Assembly: GCF_022825805.1 (NCBI RefSeq)
Contig: NZ_JAJDWC010000020.1
Coordinates: forward strand, 33,305-97,304
Length of the DNA: 64,000 bases
Direction of reading: 5' to 3'
Source: Phaeobacter sp.
GTDB taxonomy: Bacteria > Pseudomonadota > Alphaproteobacteria > Rhodobacterales > Rhodobacteraceae
Part shown: one piece after another, positions 45,774 to 55,749 of the stretch
Numbering within the stretch: position 1 is the first letter of the stretch
Layout of the letters: the number at the start of each line of letters is the position of its first letter
Notes under the pieces: model-generated
Told to the model about the DNA's origin: nothing
The model's input: the letters and a program-made list of their open reading frames with translations, nothing else
Databases searched by the model: none
Made by a program: the position numbers and the translations under genes

Positions 45774-47312
45774 CTAGCTGAACGCCAACGCTGCACAGGT
45801 CAGGGCAATGCCCAGGACAACACCAATTGCGCCGGGCAGCAGCATCGCCATTACCGGGTGCCTTCGGCGGTTGCGCCCGTCGCCTTGCTGCGTTTGGGCG
45901 ATCAACGCCTGTTCCACCAGCGCAGGCAGGCGCGGTCCGAACCGCCCCATGACTTTGGCTGTGCTCATCAGGTCACCTATAACCGCGCGTGGGCCGATGG
46001 ATTTCTTGATGTAATCCTCGACGACGGGGCGTGCGGTTTCCCAGATGTTGATATGTGGATCAAGCGAGCGGGCAACGCCTTCGACCACAACCATGGTGCG
46101 CTGCAGCAGGATCAGCTCTGTGCGTGTTTCCATCCCAAAACGTTCGGTCACCTCAAACAGGTAGTTCAGCAACCGCCCCATCGAGATGTGTGACGCATCC
46201 ATCCCAAAGATCGGCTCGCCCACGGCGCGCAGGGCACGGGCAAATTCATCCACGTCGCGGTCTGCCGGAACATACCCCGCTTCAAAATGAACCTCGGCGA
46301 CGCGCTTGTAGTCTCGTTTGATGAACCCAAAAAGGATCTCTGCATAGACCCTGCGGGTGTATTCATCGATATGGCCCATGATGCCAAAATCATAGGCGAT
46401 GATATCCCCGTTTGCTGCGACCTTCAGATTTCCCTGGTGCATGTCTGCGTGGAAATACCCATCCCGCAACGCGTGGCGCAAAAATAACGACAACACCCGT
46501 TGCGCGAGATCCGCGCGATCGTGCCCGGCCTGGTCCAACGCGGCGTTATCGCCCAGCGGGAGCCCATCTGCCCAGCCTAGGGTCATGACCCGGCGAGCCG
46601 AATGATTCCACAGGATTTCAGGAAGTTGGAAGCCTTCATCATCCTTTGTGTTGGCGGCAAATTCGGAGGCTGCGGCGCTTTCCAGCCGCAGATCCAACTC
46701 CCCTTGAACCACACCGTCGAAATGCTCGATGACATCCATCGGCTTCAACCGTCGTGCGCCCGGTGCAAAAAGATCCGCGATGCGCGCAGCAAAGTAGAAC
46801 GCATCTACATCTTTGTTGAACGCACGTTCGATACCCGGCCGCAGCACTTTCACGGCCACTTCGCGGCCACTGTCAGCCAAGCGTGCGCGATGCACTTGTG
46901 CAATCGAGGCAGCGGCAATCGGTTCGCTGAACTCAGAATAGATCTGTGAAACTGGCTGCCCCAGTTCATGTTCAACTTGCGCAATGGCTTCGTCGCGAGA
47001 AAATGGTGGCAGTTTGTCCTGCAGGACGCGTAGCTGCTGGGCCAGATCATCGCCGACAACATCTGGCCGGGTGGAAAGCACCTGGCCGAACTTGACGTAG
47101 GCGGGCCCAAGCGCGGTCAGGGCCCGGGTTGCCGGAGGCATCGAGGGGTCACCTTTGTAGCCCAGCCACTTGAACGGCCATCCCAGAGTGCGCGCCAAAA
47201 TGCGCAGAGGTTTTGGCGCCTCAAACGCATCCAGAACCACGCGCATTGCGCCGGTCCGCTCGAATGTGGCGCCTGTGCGGATCAGGCGAATGATATTATG
47301 GGGGCCACGCAT
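45774..47312 (-). CDS. ubiB: ubiquinone biosynthesis kinase-like protein UbiB
   Basis: Atypical ADCK-type kinase-like protein needed for ubiquinone synthesis in the inner membrane. 512 residues: the KxGQ motif in YVKFGQVLSTRPDVV, an Ala-rich nucleotide loop (AAASIAQVHRARL), HADMHQGNLKV and the AYDFGIMGHID metal site, and two hydrophobic helices at the C-terminus (AMLLPGAIGVVLGIALTCAAL). It starts 3 bases after the ubiE stop, so ubiE-ubiB form an operon. Both are standard partners in alphaproteobacteria. Confidence 0.94.
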   Translation of the reverse strand: MRGPHNIIRLIRTGATFERTGAMRVVLDAFEAPKPLRILARTLGWPFKWLGYKGDPSMPPATRALTALGPAYVKFGQVLSTRPDVVGDDLAQQLRVLQDKLPPFSRDEAIAQVEHELGQPVSQIYSEFSEPIAAASIAQVHRARLADSGREVAVKVLRPGIERAFNKDVDAFYFAARIADLFAPGARRLKPMDVIEHFDGVVQGELDLRLESAAASEFAANTKDDEGFQLPEILWNHSARRVMTLGWADGLPLGDNAALDQAGHDRADLAQRVLSLFLRHALRDGYFHADMHQGNLKVAANGDIIAYDFGIMGHIDEYTRRVYAEILFGFIKRDYKRVAEVHFEAGYVPADRDVDEFARALRAVGEPIFGMDASHISMGRLLNYLFEVTERFGMETRTELILLQRTMVVVEGVARSLDPHINIWETARPVVEDYIKKSIGPRAVIGDLMSTAKVMGRFGPRLPALVEQALIAQTQQGDGRNRRRHPVMAMLLPGAIGVVLGIALTCAALAFS

Positions 47313-47315
47313 GGT

Positions 47316-48068
47316 TTAGATTTTCCAACCGGAATGCAGGGCTGCGATTCCCAAAGACAGATTGCGATACTTGGCGTTTGCGAACCCGGCATCGCGCACC
47401 ATGCCAAGAAATGTGCCCTGGTCCGGGAAGTTCCGGATCGATTCGACCAAATATTGATAGCTGTCATAGTCATTGGCGATGACCTTGCCCATGCGCGGGA
47501 TCACTTTGAAGGAATAGAGGTCGTAGGCTTTCTGCATGGCCGGATTGGGCAGTTGGCTGAACTCCAGAACCATCAATCGCCCGCCTGGCTTCAGCACGCG
47601 GAAGGCTTCTTTCAAAGCGTCCTGAGGGCGCGTGACATTCCGAATACCAAACGAGATGGTGTAGACATCAAAGGTGTTGTCTTTGAAGGGCAGCGCCATT
47701 GCATCCCCTGTGACCCAATCAAGACTGTCGGCCATCTGCTCCGCTTCGGCGCGTTTGCGGCCTTCCTCCAACATCGGTGCGGTCAGATCCAGCACGGTCG
47801 AATGGCCGTATCCCGCGCGCTTCAGGAAGCGAAATGAGATATCACCGGTGCCCCCTGCGACGTCCAACAACTGCTGTCCCGGTCTTGGGGCCAACCAATC
47901 CATCATCGCATCTTTCCAGATCCGGTGGATGCCCATGCTCATGACGTCATTCATGACATCGTATTTTGACGCAACGGAGTTGAACACGCCCTGCACGCGG
48001 CCCGCTTTCTCCGATTCGGGCACGGTTTCAAATCCAAAATGGGTGGTGTTTTCAGATCTCTGAGTCAT
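47316..48068 (-). CDS. ubiE: bifunctional demethylmenaquinone/2-methoxy-6-polyprenyl-benzoquinol C-methyltransferase
   Basis: C-methylates the quinone ring with SAM in ubiquinone synthesis. 250 residues with the UbiE set: FDSVA-like [17 protein letters not shown], the SAM motif [16 protein letters not shown], and [18 protein letters not shown] followed by [16 protein letters not shown] 48068 opens the standard [16 protein letters not shown] start; longer upstream reading lies in the mutM leader. First gene of ubiE-ubiB, divergent from mutM across about 105 bases. Confidence 0.96.
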   Translation of the reverse strand: MTQRSENTTHFGFETVPESEKAGRVQGVFNSVASKYDVMNDVMSMGIHRIWKDAMMDWLAPRPGQQLLDVAGGTGDISFRFLKRAGYGHSTVLDLTAPMLEEGRKRAEAEQMADSLDWVTGDAMALPFKDNTFDVYTISFGIRNVTRPQDALKEAFRVLKPGGRLMVLEFSQLPNPAMQKAYDLYSFKVIPRMGKVIANDYDSYQYLVESIRNFPDQGTFLGMVRDAGFANAKYRNLSLGIAALHSGWKI

Positions 48069-48173
48069 GCCGCTTGCCGTTTGTTGTGTATCGCCCCAGT
48101 TATAGAGCGCTGAGAGGGCGGCACAATGCGGCCCTTCGCGCCGCCCGTGCGTCCAAATGTCAGGAGTGATGTA

Positions 48174-49025
48174 ATGCCAGAATTGCCCGAGGTCGAGACG
48201 GTGCGCCGCGGATTGTCGCCTGCGATGGAAGGGGCGGTGATCACGAAGGCGACAGTGAACCGTCCAGATCTGCGTTGGCCGTTTCCGGAGAGGATGGCAG
48301 ATCGATTGACCGGGCAGCGGATCAACAGCCTGCGGCGGCGGTCGAAATACATCCTTGCCGACCTGCAAAGTGGGGAAACCCTGCTGATCCATCTGGGCAT
48401 GTCGGGGCGAATGACCGTGTCAGGCGATCCACTTGGGCAGTTTGCCCATGATCATCCCCAGGCCGAAAAACATGATCATGTGATCTTTGACATGGATAAT
48501 GGTGCGCGGATCACCTTCAACGATCCGCGCCGGTTCGGTGCGATGGATTTGCTGGATACCGCGACGGCGGATCAACATAAGCTGCTTTCGGTTCTTGGGC
48601 CTGAACCGCTCGGCAACGGGTTTCATGAAGCGCATTTGATTGAGGCGTTTCAGGGCAAGAACACACCGGTCAAATCAGCGCTGTTGGATCAGGGAATCAT
48701 CGCGGGCCTGGGCAACATCTATGTGTGCGAGGCGCTGTTTCGGGCTGGAATATCGCCCAAACGCAAGGCTGGGCAAATCGCCGCGCATCGGGTGGCCAGC
48801 TTAGTCCCAATTGTCAAAGATGTGTTGTCAGATGCCATCGCTGCGGGGGGCTCATCCTTGAAGGATTTTCGACAAGCCGATGGCGAGCTTGGATATTTTC
48901 AGCACAGCTTCGATGTCTACGGGCGAGAGGGTGAGCCATGTAGGCGCGATGGTTGCAACGGTACCGTTGGCCGGATTGTTCAATCCGGGCGTTCGTCTTT
49001 CTACTGTAACAATTGCCAAAGATAG
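48174..49025 (+). CDS. mutM: formamidopyrimidine-DNA glycosylase (Fpg)
   Basis: Removes 8-oxoguanine and FaPy lesions and cleaves the abasic site. 283 residues. The catalytic Pro2-Glu3 is in [14 protein letters not shown]; the H2TH region includes [16 protein letters not shown]; and the C-terminal zinc finger is [15 protein letters not shown]... [12 protein letters not shown] 48174 is required by the N-terminal Pro and has a GGAG site 8 bases upstream. Divergent from ubiE. The enoyl-CoA hydratase gene follows after 65 bases. Confidence 0.96.
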   Translation: MPELPEVETVRRGLSPAMEGAVITKATVNRPDLRWPFPERMADRLTGQRINSLRRRSKYILADLQSGETLLIHLGMSGRMTVSGDPLGQFAHDHPQAEKHDHVIFDMDNGARITFNDPRRFGAMDLLDTATADQHKLLSVLGPEPLGNGFHEAHLIEAFQGKNTPVKSALLDQGIIAGLGNIYVCEALFRAGISPKRKAGQIAAHRVASLVPIVKDVLSDAIAAGGSSLKDFRQADGELGYFQHSFDVYGREGEPCRRDGCNGTVGRIVQSGRSSFYCNNCQR

Positions 49026-49090
49026 CTTGATCACGGTCGATCCCGTGATAATGAATGTTCCCTGAACGGAACAACCGAAAGCGAAATACC

Positions 49091-49867
49091 ATGGCTTATG
49101 AGACGATCAACGTCGATGTGCGGGATCACGTTTGCCTGATAAAACTGAACCGTCCCGAAGCGTTGAACGCGCTCAACTCCGAGCTTTTGACCGAACTCTG
49201 CAGCGCGCTGGAAGAGGCCGATGCGAGTGACAAAGTCCGCTGTATTGTTCTGACCGGTTCTGAAAAGGCCTTTGCCGCCGGTGCTGACATCAAAGAGATG
49301 TCTGAAAAGAGCTTTGTCGATGTGTTCACATCTAACCTTTTCTCAGACACCAACCACCGCATCACTGCGATCCGCAAGCCCATCATTGCCGCGGTGGCAG
49401 GCTATGCGCTCGGTGGCGGTTGTGAGATTGCGATGATGTGTGACTTCATCATTGCGGCGGATACAGCGAAGTTTGGTCAGCCAGAAATCAATCTGGGTGT
49501 GATTGCCGGCATGGGCGGCAGCCAACGGTTGACCCGCTTTGTTGGTAAGTCGAAATCCATGGATATGAACCTGACCGGGCGTTTCATGAATGCCGAAGAG
49601 GCCGAGCGCGCTGGCTTGGTGTCCCGGGTTGTTCCAGCCAAGAAGCTTTTGGACGAGGCGACCGCGGCGGCACAGAAGATTGCTGAGAAATCGATGCTAA
49701 CGGCGATGGCGGCAAAGGAAGCGGTCAACCGCAGCTACGAACTCCCCCTCAGCGAGGGCATGCTGTTTGAACGCCGGGTGTTCCACTCGATGTTCGCAAC
49801 CGAAGACCAAAAAGAAGGCATGGCCGCCTTCCTGGAAAAGCGTGAAGCTCAGTTCCGCGACAAGTGA
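49091..49867 (+). CDS. enoyl-CoA hydratase (crotonase family)
   Basis: 258 residues; adds water to trans-2-enoyl-CoA in beta-oxidation or related paths. The oxyanion loops are [11 protein letters not shown] (about 62-72) and [16 protein letters not shown]; the catalytic acidic region is [23 protein letters not shown] 49091 is preferred over an in-frame ATG at 49055 because family members begin just before YETINVDV. A strong terminator follows. Possible cotranscription with mutM; chain-length preference unknown. Confidence 0.92.
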   Translation: MAYETINVDVRDHVCLIKLNRPEALNALNSELLTELCSALEEADASDKVRCIVLTGSEKAFAAGADIKEMSEKSFVDVFTSNLFSDTNHRITAIRKPIIAAVAGYALGGGCEIAMMCDFIIAADTAKFGQPEINLGVIAGMGGSQRLTRFVGKSKSMDMNLTGRFMNAEEAERAGLVSRVVPAKKLLDEATAAAQKIAEKSMLTAMAAKEAVNRSYELPLSEGMLFERRVFHSMFATEDQKEGMAAFLEKREAQFRDK

Positions 49868-49899
49868 TCCGGGGTTCTGTTCCCGAAGACAACCGTAAG

Positions 49900-49924
49900 A
49901 GGCAGGCAGCACGCCTGCCTTTTT
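49900..49924 (+). terminator. Rho-independent terminator after the enoyl-CoA hydratase gene
   Basis: Perfect 8-bp stem AGGCAGGC / GCCTGCCT with a 5-base loop (AGCAC), directly followed by TTTTT. Confidence 0.9.
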
Positions 49925-50165
49925 CATTTTCAACCCGCCTAGGTCTGTTTTGGCCTGCCCCGGTTTATCGAGAGATTCGGACAGAAACCGCCCTATCCGC
50001 TGCGGGGGGTGTCTGATGGCTTGCAGTTTGGTGGGTTTCCGGGTAAGAGCAGCGCCATACATGCGCGTGCAGCCCGCTTAGGCTAGAATCACACCGGTGG
50101 ATCTGATCCGGGTTCGGCTGGCATTGCGCCATATTAAAACACGAAACCAAAGTTAGGTCCTACAC

Positions 50166-50429
50166 ATGGCAAATTCGCCTCAGGCAAAAAAACGCGCCCG
50201 TCAGAACGAAAAGCGTTTTGCTGTCAACAAAGCCCGTCGTTCGCGCATCCGTACCTTCCTCCGCAAAGCTGAAGAAGCCATCGCATCCGGTGACAAAGAA
50301 GCGGCCACCGCAGCTGTGCGCGCTGTTCAGCCAGAACTGATGCGTGGTGTGACCAAAGGTGTTTACCACAAAAACACTGCGGCTCGTAAGATGTCCCGCC
50401 TCAGCGCACGGGTTAAAGCCCTGGGCTGA
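50166..50429 (+). CDS. rpsT: 30S ribosomal protein S20
   Basis: 87-residue, Lys/Arg-rich helical protein that binds 16S rRNA. Family pattern: [20 protein letters not shown], then [15 protein letters not shown] and a [17 protein letters not shown] ending. Positioned just upstream of dnaA, as in many Rhodobacteraceae. Its own terminator lies about 75 bases after the stop, so it is transcribed independently of dnaA. Confidence 0.97.
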   Translation: MANSPQAKKRARQNEKRFAVNKARRSRIRTFLRKAEEAIASGDKEAATAAVRAVQPELMRGVTKGVYHKNTAARKMSRLSARVKALG

Positions 50430-50505
50430 TTGCATACCTCAAAGGGCGTAGATGATTCCATCTGTACAGATGTGTTTCACGACATCTATCAAGGTAGAAA
50501 ATATC

Positions 50506-50533
50506 AAAAGGCGTCGCGTTTGCGGCGCCTTTT
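50506..50533 (+). terminator. Rho-independent terminator of rpsT
   Basis: 12-bp stem AAAAGGCGTCGC / GCGGCGCCTTTT (one mismatch-like T/G position) with a GTTT loop, ending in TTTT. Upstream at 50459-50472 is a separate perfect 14-bp palindrome, CATCTGTACAGATG, of unknown role. Confidence 0.88.
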
Positions 50534-51021
50534 GCATTTTGGTCACAACCTGCGCACAGCCATTGGGGCTTGGAGATTCTTTGTCCGCAATCGGTGAGTC
50601 AACATCATAGTTTCGTTGATGACGACCCGCCCGAGTTGCTACCACTAATACAGCGATTCACTCGCTGGGGGGACAGGCTGCTCGCGCTAACCTTGATGGG
50701 ACTCAAGGGCGCAGAAATGCTCCGATGCTATCGGCCATTTGGCTTATGTGGCATGGGGAGCACCCATTGTTGTCGGCACATGCCGAACAGCATGCCTGTC
50801 TCAATTGTGTATTGGCATAGGTCGCCACGCGATCCGGACTTTTGCTGTGTCCAGATCTGTTTGTGACCCATAGATAGCCTCCTTTCGGTGGCATCATTGA
50901 TCTGTCTGCGGGTCAGTGATCACTCCCTTTGTGCGTGAACGCCGTCCGGGCTTGGGGCCGGGCTGGGGTTGAACAAAAGGCCTGGAAAAAAAGGCCGTTA
51001 CTGGGATGCGTGAGGCGCAGA
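50534..51021. other. long intergenic leader of dnaA without canonical DnaA boxes
   Basis: About 490 bases between the rpsT terminator and dnaA. No credible gene was found. Reading both strands for TTATCCACA or close variants found none, so this is unlikely to be a DnaA-box-rich oriC by the usual pattern. No extended AT-rich unwinding stretch was seen. It should contain the dnaA promoter; no clear -35/-10 pair was picked. Confidence 0.5.
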
Positions 51022-52443
51022 ATGATGGACGAAAACTGGGGTCGGTTGAGGCAGCGTTTGCTCAAGACCGTGGGGCAAAACAATTATACGACTTGGATTG
51101 AACCACTGGAATTCACGCATGTTGACAATGGCGTGGCCATTTTCAACGTGCCGACAAATTTCATGGGAAATTATGTCAGTCAGAACTTTTCTGACCTGAT
51201 CTTGCATGAGTTTAATATCTCTGGCGAAGCGGTTCAGCGGCTGGCCTTCAAGGTTGTGGCAAATGACGTCGCCAAACCTGCCAAAGCCGCGCGGACAACG
51301 GCAGATGTGATTGATCACGGCTTTGACGCGGTTGATGAGATGGCCCCGCGTGGTCGCTTTGCTGCTGCGGCGTCAGTAACGAAAAAGGATGCAGGCGATA
51401 CGCTGCAGACCGCGCCGCTGGATCCGCGGTTTACCTTTGACAGCTTCGTTGTTGGTAAGCCCAACGAGCTGGCCCATGCGGCTGCACGTCGGGTCGCAGA
51501 AGGTGGACCCGTCACCTTCAACCCACTTGTGCTGTACGGCGGCGTTGGTCTCGGCAAAACCCACTTGATGCACGCCATCGCCTGGGAACTGACCGAGCGT
51601 AACCCAGAGCTGAACGTGCTGTATCTGTCGGCCGAACAGTTCATGTATCGGTTTGTGCAGGCCCTGCGTGAACGCAAAATGATGGATTTCAAACACCTCT
51701 TCCGCTCTGTAGATGTGCTGATGGTGGATGACGTACAGTTCATCGCAGGCAAGGACTCGACACAGGAAGAATTCTTCCACACGTTCAACGCTCTGGTCGA
51801 CCAGAATAAACAGATCATCATTTCCGCCGATCGCGCGCCAGGTGAAATCAAAGACCTCGAAGATCGTGTCAGATCCCGGTTGCAGTGTGGCCTGGTGGTG
51901 GATCTGCACCCAACGGACTACGAACTGCGCCTTGGCATCTTGCAGTCCAAAGTGGCGCAGCAAATGCAGACCTATCCGGAGCTGCGGATTGCCGATGGAG
52001 TTCTGGAATTCCTAGCGCATCGGATTTCAACCAATGTTCGTGTGCTCGAAGGCGCGCTGACCCGTCTGTTCGCCTTTGCGTCGCTGGTCGGTCGCGAAAT
52101 CGATATGGAGCTGACGCAAGATTGTCTTGCAGATGTATTGCGTGCATCCGAGCGCAAGATCACCGTCGAAGAGATCCAGCGCAAAGTCTCCGAATACTAC
52201 AATATTCGCATGTCTGACATCATTGGCCCAAAGCGGCTGCGGTCCTACGCCCGCCCACGGCAGGTGGCGATGTATCTGTGTAAGCAGTTGACCAGCCGCA
52301 GCTTGCCGGAAATCGGTCGTCGCTTTGGTGGGCGCGATCACACCACGGTCATGCATGGTGTGCGCCGCATCGAAGAGCTGAAAACCATCGACGGGCAAAT
52401 CGCCGAAGATGTCGAAATGCTGCGTCGCGCGTTGGAAGCGTAA
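51022..52443 (+). CDS. dnaA: chromosomal replication initiator protein DnaA
   Basis: 473 residues. Domain I at the N-terminus (WGRLRQRLLKTVGQNNYTTWIEPLEF), a variable linker (about 90-140), the AAA+ domain with Walker A GGVGLGKTHL and Walker B VLMVDDVQFIAGK, and domain IV with the DNA-binding signature GGRDHTTVMHGVRRIEEL. ATG 51022 (followed by a second ATG) aligns with family starts; a longer upstream frame adds 31 unmatched residues. Next genes dnaN, recF and gyrB keep the ancestral order. Confidence 0.97.
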   Translation: MMDENWGRLRQRLLKTVGQNNYTTWIEPLEFTHVDNGVAIFNVPTNFMGNYVSQNFSDLILHEFNISGEAVQRLAFKVVANDVAKPAKAARTTADVIDHGFDAVDEMAPRGRFAAAASVTKKDAGDTLQTAPLDPRFTFDSFVVGKPNELAHAAARRVAEGGPVTFNPLVLYGGVGLGKTHLMHAIAWELTERNPELNVLYLSAEQFMYRFVQALRERKMMDFKHLFRSVDVLMVDDVQFIAGKDSTQEEFFHTFNALVDQNKQIIISADRAPGEIKDLEDRVRSRLQCGLVVDLHPTDYELRLGILQSKVAQQMQTYPELRIADGVLEFLAHRISTNVRVLEGALTRLFAFASLVGREIDMELTQDCLADVLRASERKITVEEIQRKVSEYYNIRMSDIIGPKRLRSYARPRQVAMYLCKQLTSRSLPEIGRRFGGRDHTTVMHGVRRIEELKTIDGQIAEDVEMLRRALEA

Positions 52444-52532
52444 GGCCAGTAGCAGGCACAGCCGCTTAGACGCGGTTGGCCCTGCGCCTTTGCCAACTGC
52501 CTCGTTTTGATACCCTAACAATCCCAATTCTG

Positions 52533-52558
52533 GCCCCGGTTCTGCCGGGGTCTTTTTT
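52533..52558 (+). terminator. Rho-independent terminator between dnaA and dnaN
   Basis: GCCCCGG / CCGGGGT stem with a 5-base loop, followed by TCTTTTTT. It separates dnaA and dnaN, whose gap is 354 bases; the rest of that gap shows no gene and should carry the dnaN promoter. Confidence 0.85.
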
Positions 52559-52797
52559 CTTCGATTGGACACCAGACCGGCGAACAGATCACACCGGCTG
52601 CGATGCGCCATGTGCGGATATGTTTTGGGCGTTGCGGCAATGCGGCAGAGACACGCTACAGTGTGATAAACGACAGGACCTGGGATCTGCCCTTGACGCT
52701 GCGGGTAATCCCTTGGACAAATCCATAAAAAGCCTTGTGCCGAAGGGGTAACACGTTAACTTGCTCCTCCCGGCCAGACGTTAGAGGACTTAGGGAC

Positions 52798-53919
52798 ATG
52801 AAGATCAGCATCGAACGCGGCACCCTGTTGAAGGCTGTGGCTCAGGCCCAATCTGTGGTCGAGCGCCGCAATACCATTCCGATTCTGGCCAATGTGCTGA
52901 TTGAAGCCGAAGGCGACACCGCCCAGTTCCGCGCGACGGATCTGGATATCGAAGTGGTCGACAAAGCCGTGGCGCAGGTTGAACGCGCTGGCGCGACAAC
53001 AGTGGCCGCCACGACATTGCATGAAATCGTTCGCAAACTGCCGGACGGAGCGTTGGTCACCCTCACAGCAGATGCTGCCAGCGGCCGGTTGACCGTCGAA
53101 GCGGGTCGCTCCAATTTCTCTCTCGCGACATTGCCGAGAGAGGATTTCCCCGTGATGGCCTCTTCGGAATACCATTCCAACTTCTCGGCCAACGCGGCCA
53201 TTCTGCGTCGTCTCTTCGACAAATCGAAGTTTGCGATTTCGACGGAAGAAACCCGTTACTATCTGAACGGTGTCTACATGCATGTGGCAGATGCCGTCGA
53301 AGGTGGTAAAGCGCTGCGTTGCGTGGCCACCGACGGGCACCGTTTGGCAAGGATTGACTCCAATCTGCCGATGGGCGCCGAAGACATGCCTGGGGTGATT
53401 GTGCCGCGCAAAACTGTCGGCGAGCTGCGCAAGTTGCTGGATGATGATGATATGGATATCGCTGTTTCGGTGTCCGAGACCAAAGTGCGCTTTGCCACGC
53501 CAAACATCACCCTGACGTCCAAGGTCATTGATGGCACCTTCCCGGACTACACCCGCGTTATCCCAGCTGGCAACACCCGCCGTCTTGAGGTGGATGCGGC
53601 AGAATTCGCCCGTGCAGTGGACCGTGTTGCAACGGTTTCGTCTGAACGCTCCCGCGCGGTGAAGCTGCAGTTGGACGAAGACCGCCTGATCCTGTCGGTG
53701 AACGCCCCGGATAGTGGCGCGGCAGAAGAAGAACTGGCGGTGGCCTATTCCGATGAACGGTTGGAAATCGGGTTCAATGCAAAGTATCTGCTGGAGATTG
53801 CCAATCAGGTCGACCGTGAGAATGCGGTGTTCCTGTTCAATTCGTCCGGCGACCCCACTTTGATGCGCGAAGGCAACGACGAAAGCGCTGTTTATGTCGT
53901 GATGCCGATGCGCGTGTGA
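52798..53919 (+). CDS. dnaN: DNA polymerase III beta sliding clamp
   Basis: 373 residues, forming a ring-shaped dimer that tethers the polymerase. Family segments: MKISIERGTLLKAVAQAQSVVERR, NTIPILANVLIEA, the middle-domain RYYLNGVYMH and the terminal VYVVMPMRV. ATG 52798 sits after TTAGGGA and gives the expected N-terminus; an in-frame start 63 bases upstream does not. Followed by recF after 76 bases. Confidence 0.97.
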   Translation: MKISIERGTLLKAVAQAQSVVERRNTIPILANVLIEAEGDTAQFRATDLDIEVVDKAVAQVERAGATTVAATTLHEIVRKLPDGALVTLTADAASGRLTVEAGRSNFSLATLPREDFPVMASSEYHSNFSANAAILRRLFDKSKFAISTEETRYYLNGVYMHVADAVEGGKALRCVATDGHRLARIDSNLPMGAEDMPGVIVPRKTVGELRKLLDDDDMDIAVSVSETKVRFATPNITLTSKVIDGTFPDYTRVIPAGNTRRLEVDAAEFARAVDRVATVSSERSRAVKLQLDEDRLILSVNAPDSGAAEEELAVAYSDERLEIGFNAKYLLEIANQVDRENAVFLFNSSGDPTLMREGNDESAVYVVMPMRV

Positions 53920-53995
53920 CGCTCTTGATGGCTGCCCAGCCTGCAAAGCAGAAAGTCAGAAGCAGAGTGCAACCTTTGACAATGGAAACCGCCGC

Positions 53996-55093
53996 ATGTT
54001 GGCGTTGACGGCTTTGACCCTTTCTCATTTCCGCTCGCATCTGCGGGCGGATTTGCGTTTGGATGGTCGGCCGGTGGCCATCCACGGCTCCAACGGGGCT
54101 GGCAAGACCAACATCCTGGAGGCGGTCTCTTTGTTTTCGCCGGGTCGTGGTTTGCGCCGGGCCAGTGCTGCCGATATGGCCAGGCGGCCCGAGGAACTTG
54201 GCTGGAAGCTGAAAGCACAGCTGCAGGCGGGTCGACAAAGCTATGAGGTGGAAACTTGGTCAGATGCTGGCAAGGCGCGTCAGGTCAAGATCGACAACAA
54301 AGCCTCCAACCAGATTGATTTGGGCCAAATCGGGCGGGTTGTTTGGCTGATCCCGGCGATGGACCGGCTCTGGATCGAAAGCGCCGAGGGCCGCCGCCGG
54401 TTTCTGGACCGGATCGTGCTGAGCTTTGAACCCAGCCATGCCGAAGCAACCCTGGCATATGAAAAGGCCATGCGTGAACGCAATCGCTTGCTGAAGGAAC
54501 AGGTGCGCGATCCTGCCTGGTATCGGGTGCTGGAAAGCCAAATGGCTGAGGCGGGTCACCGCATTCATGCAGCGCGGATCAAAACGGTCGATCAGCTCCG
54601 GCTTGCCCAGACGGCGGCTGAAACCACTTTTCCCGCGGCGGAACTTGAACTCATCCAATCTGATGGTGGCTTGCCCGACTCTGCTGAGGATCTGAAAGAG
54701 GCCTTTGCAGAGGGTCGGTTTCGCGATCTGGCTGCGGGACGCACGCTGCTTGGGCCGCATCGGACGGATCTGCTGGGCACCTATGCCGCGAAAGGGTTGC
54801 CTGCCAAAGACTGTTCCACTGGAGAGCAAAAAGCGCTTTTGGTGTCGTTGATTCTGGCGAATGCCCGCGCTTTGATTGCGGATGGTGGGGCTGCGCCCAT
54901 CCTGCTGCTGGACGAGGTGTCTGCCCATCTGGACGTGGATCGACGGACCGCGCTTTATCAGGAGATCCTCAGTCTTGGTATTCAGGCTTGGATGACTGGC
55001 ACCGGACCAGAGTTGTTTGCGGAATTTCACGGCGGCGCCCAGATGGTGTTGGTGCGCGACGGCGATGATGGATCCGAGGTTGTGACGCAATGA
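53996..55093 (+). CDS. recF: DNA replication and repair protein RecF
   Basis: 365 residues; SMC-like ATPase that helps load RecA at gaps. Walker A GSNGAGKTNILEA (about residue 28-40), signature-type STGEQKALLVSLILANA and Walker B ILLLDEVSAHLD near residue 303. Its stop overlaps the ATG of the LysE gene by four bases, so the exporter is translationally coupled to recF, an unusual link. Confidence 0.94.
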   Translation: MLALTALTLSHFRSHLRADLRLDGRPVAIHGSNGAGKTNILEAVSLFSPGRGLRRASAADMARRPEELGWKLKAQLQAGRQSYEVETWSDAGKARQVKIDNKASNQIDLGQIGRVVWLIPAMDRLWIESAEGRRRFLDRIVLSFEPSHAEATLAYEKAMRERNRLLKEQVRDPAWYRVLESQMAEAGHRIHAARIKTVDQLRLAQTAAETTFPAAELELIQSDGGLPDSAEDLKEAFAEGRFRDLAAGRTLLGPHRTDLLGTYAAKGLPAKDCSTGEQKALLVSLILANARALIADGGAAPILLLDEVSAHLDVDRRTALYQEILSLGIQAWMTGTGPELFAEFHGGAQMVLVRDGDDGSEVVTQ

Positions 55094-55710
55094 GCATTTC
55101 GGGCTGGGAATTGTTGCTCTATGCCGGCGGACTGTTTGGGCTCTTTCTGACGCCGGGACCGGTCTGGCTGGCCCTGATGGCACGGGCTATGTCCGGTGGG
55201 TTTCACGCGGCATGGCCATTGGCCATCGGTGTGGCGGTTGGTGATATTCTGTGGCCCCTGATTGCGGTTGCCGGGATGTCCTGGGTCGTGTCCGAAGTGG
55301 CTGGTCTGATGGAAATCCTGCGCTGGGTGGCCAGCGGTATGTTTGTGCTGATGGGTGTTTTGTTGCTGCGCCATGCGGATGCGCAAATCGAAACCAATAG
55401 CGCCCTGACCCGACCGGGTGTTTGGGCTGGCTTTGCCGCTGGTATCGCCGTGATCCTGGGCAATCCAAAGGCGATCCTGTTTTACATGGGAGTATTGCCG
55501 GGGTTCTTCGATCTGAATGGGATCAACTGGCTGGATATCGCTGCAATTGTCACCCTGTCGTTCATGGTGCCGCTGGTTGGCAACCTGTGTATGGCGTCCG
55601 TGATGCACAGGGTGCGCTGGTATATCACCTCACCGCGGATATTGCGGCGGATCAACATTGTTTCGGCGGTGTTGTTGATCCTGGTTGGTGTTGTCATCCC
55701 CTTCGCCTGA
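55090..55710 (+). CDS. LysE-family amino-acid/metabolite exporter
   Basis: 206 residues, six hydrophobic helices, with the family GPVWLALMARAMSGGFHAAW region near residue 23-42 and LGNPKAILFYMGVLPGFFDL in the middle. The family exports amino acids, homoserine lactones or similar solutes. It overlaps recF by four bases and converges on the TetR gene. It separates recF from gyrB together with the next two genes. Substrate unknown. Confidence 0.86.
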   Translation: MSISGWELLLYAGGLFGLFLTPGPVWLALMARAMSGGFHAAWPLAIGVAVGDILWPLIAVAGMSWVVSEVAGLMEILRWVASGMFVLMGVLLLRHADAQIETNSALTRPGVWAGFAAGIAVILGNPKAILFYMGVLPGFFDLNGINWLDIAAIVTLSFMVPLVGNLCMASVMHRVRWYITSPRILRRINIVSAVLLILVGVVIPFA

Positions 55711-55749
55711 TAGGTTTTCCCGCTCTGATGGCCATCCTGCCCGCAGGTT

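Noticed and set aside
50430..51021. Possible chromosomal oriC at the rpsT-dnaA gap
   Set aside because: No TTATCCACA-type DnaA boxes or AT-rich unwinding stretch seen on either strand; kept only as an open question.
52444..52797. Short frame in the dnaA-dnaN gap
   Set aside because: Poor start context and no resemblance to a protein; overlaps the terminator.
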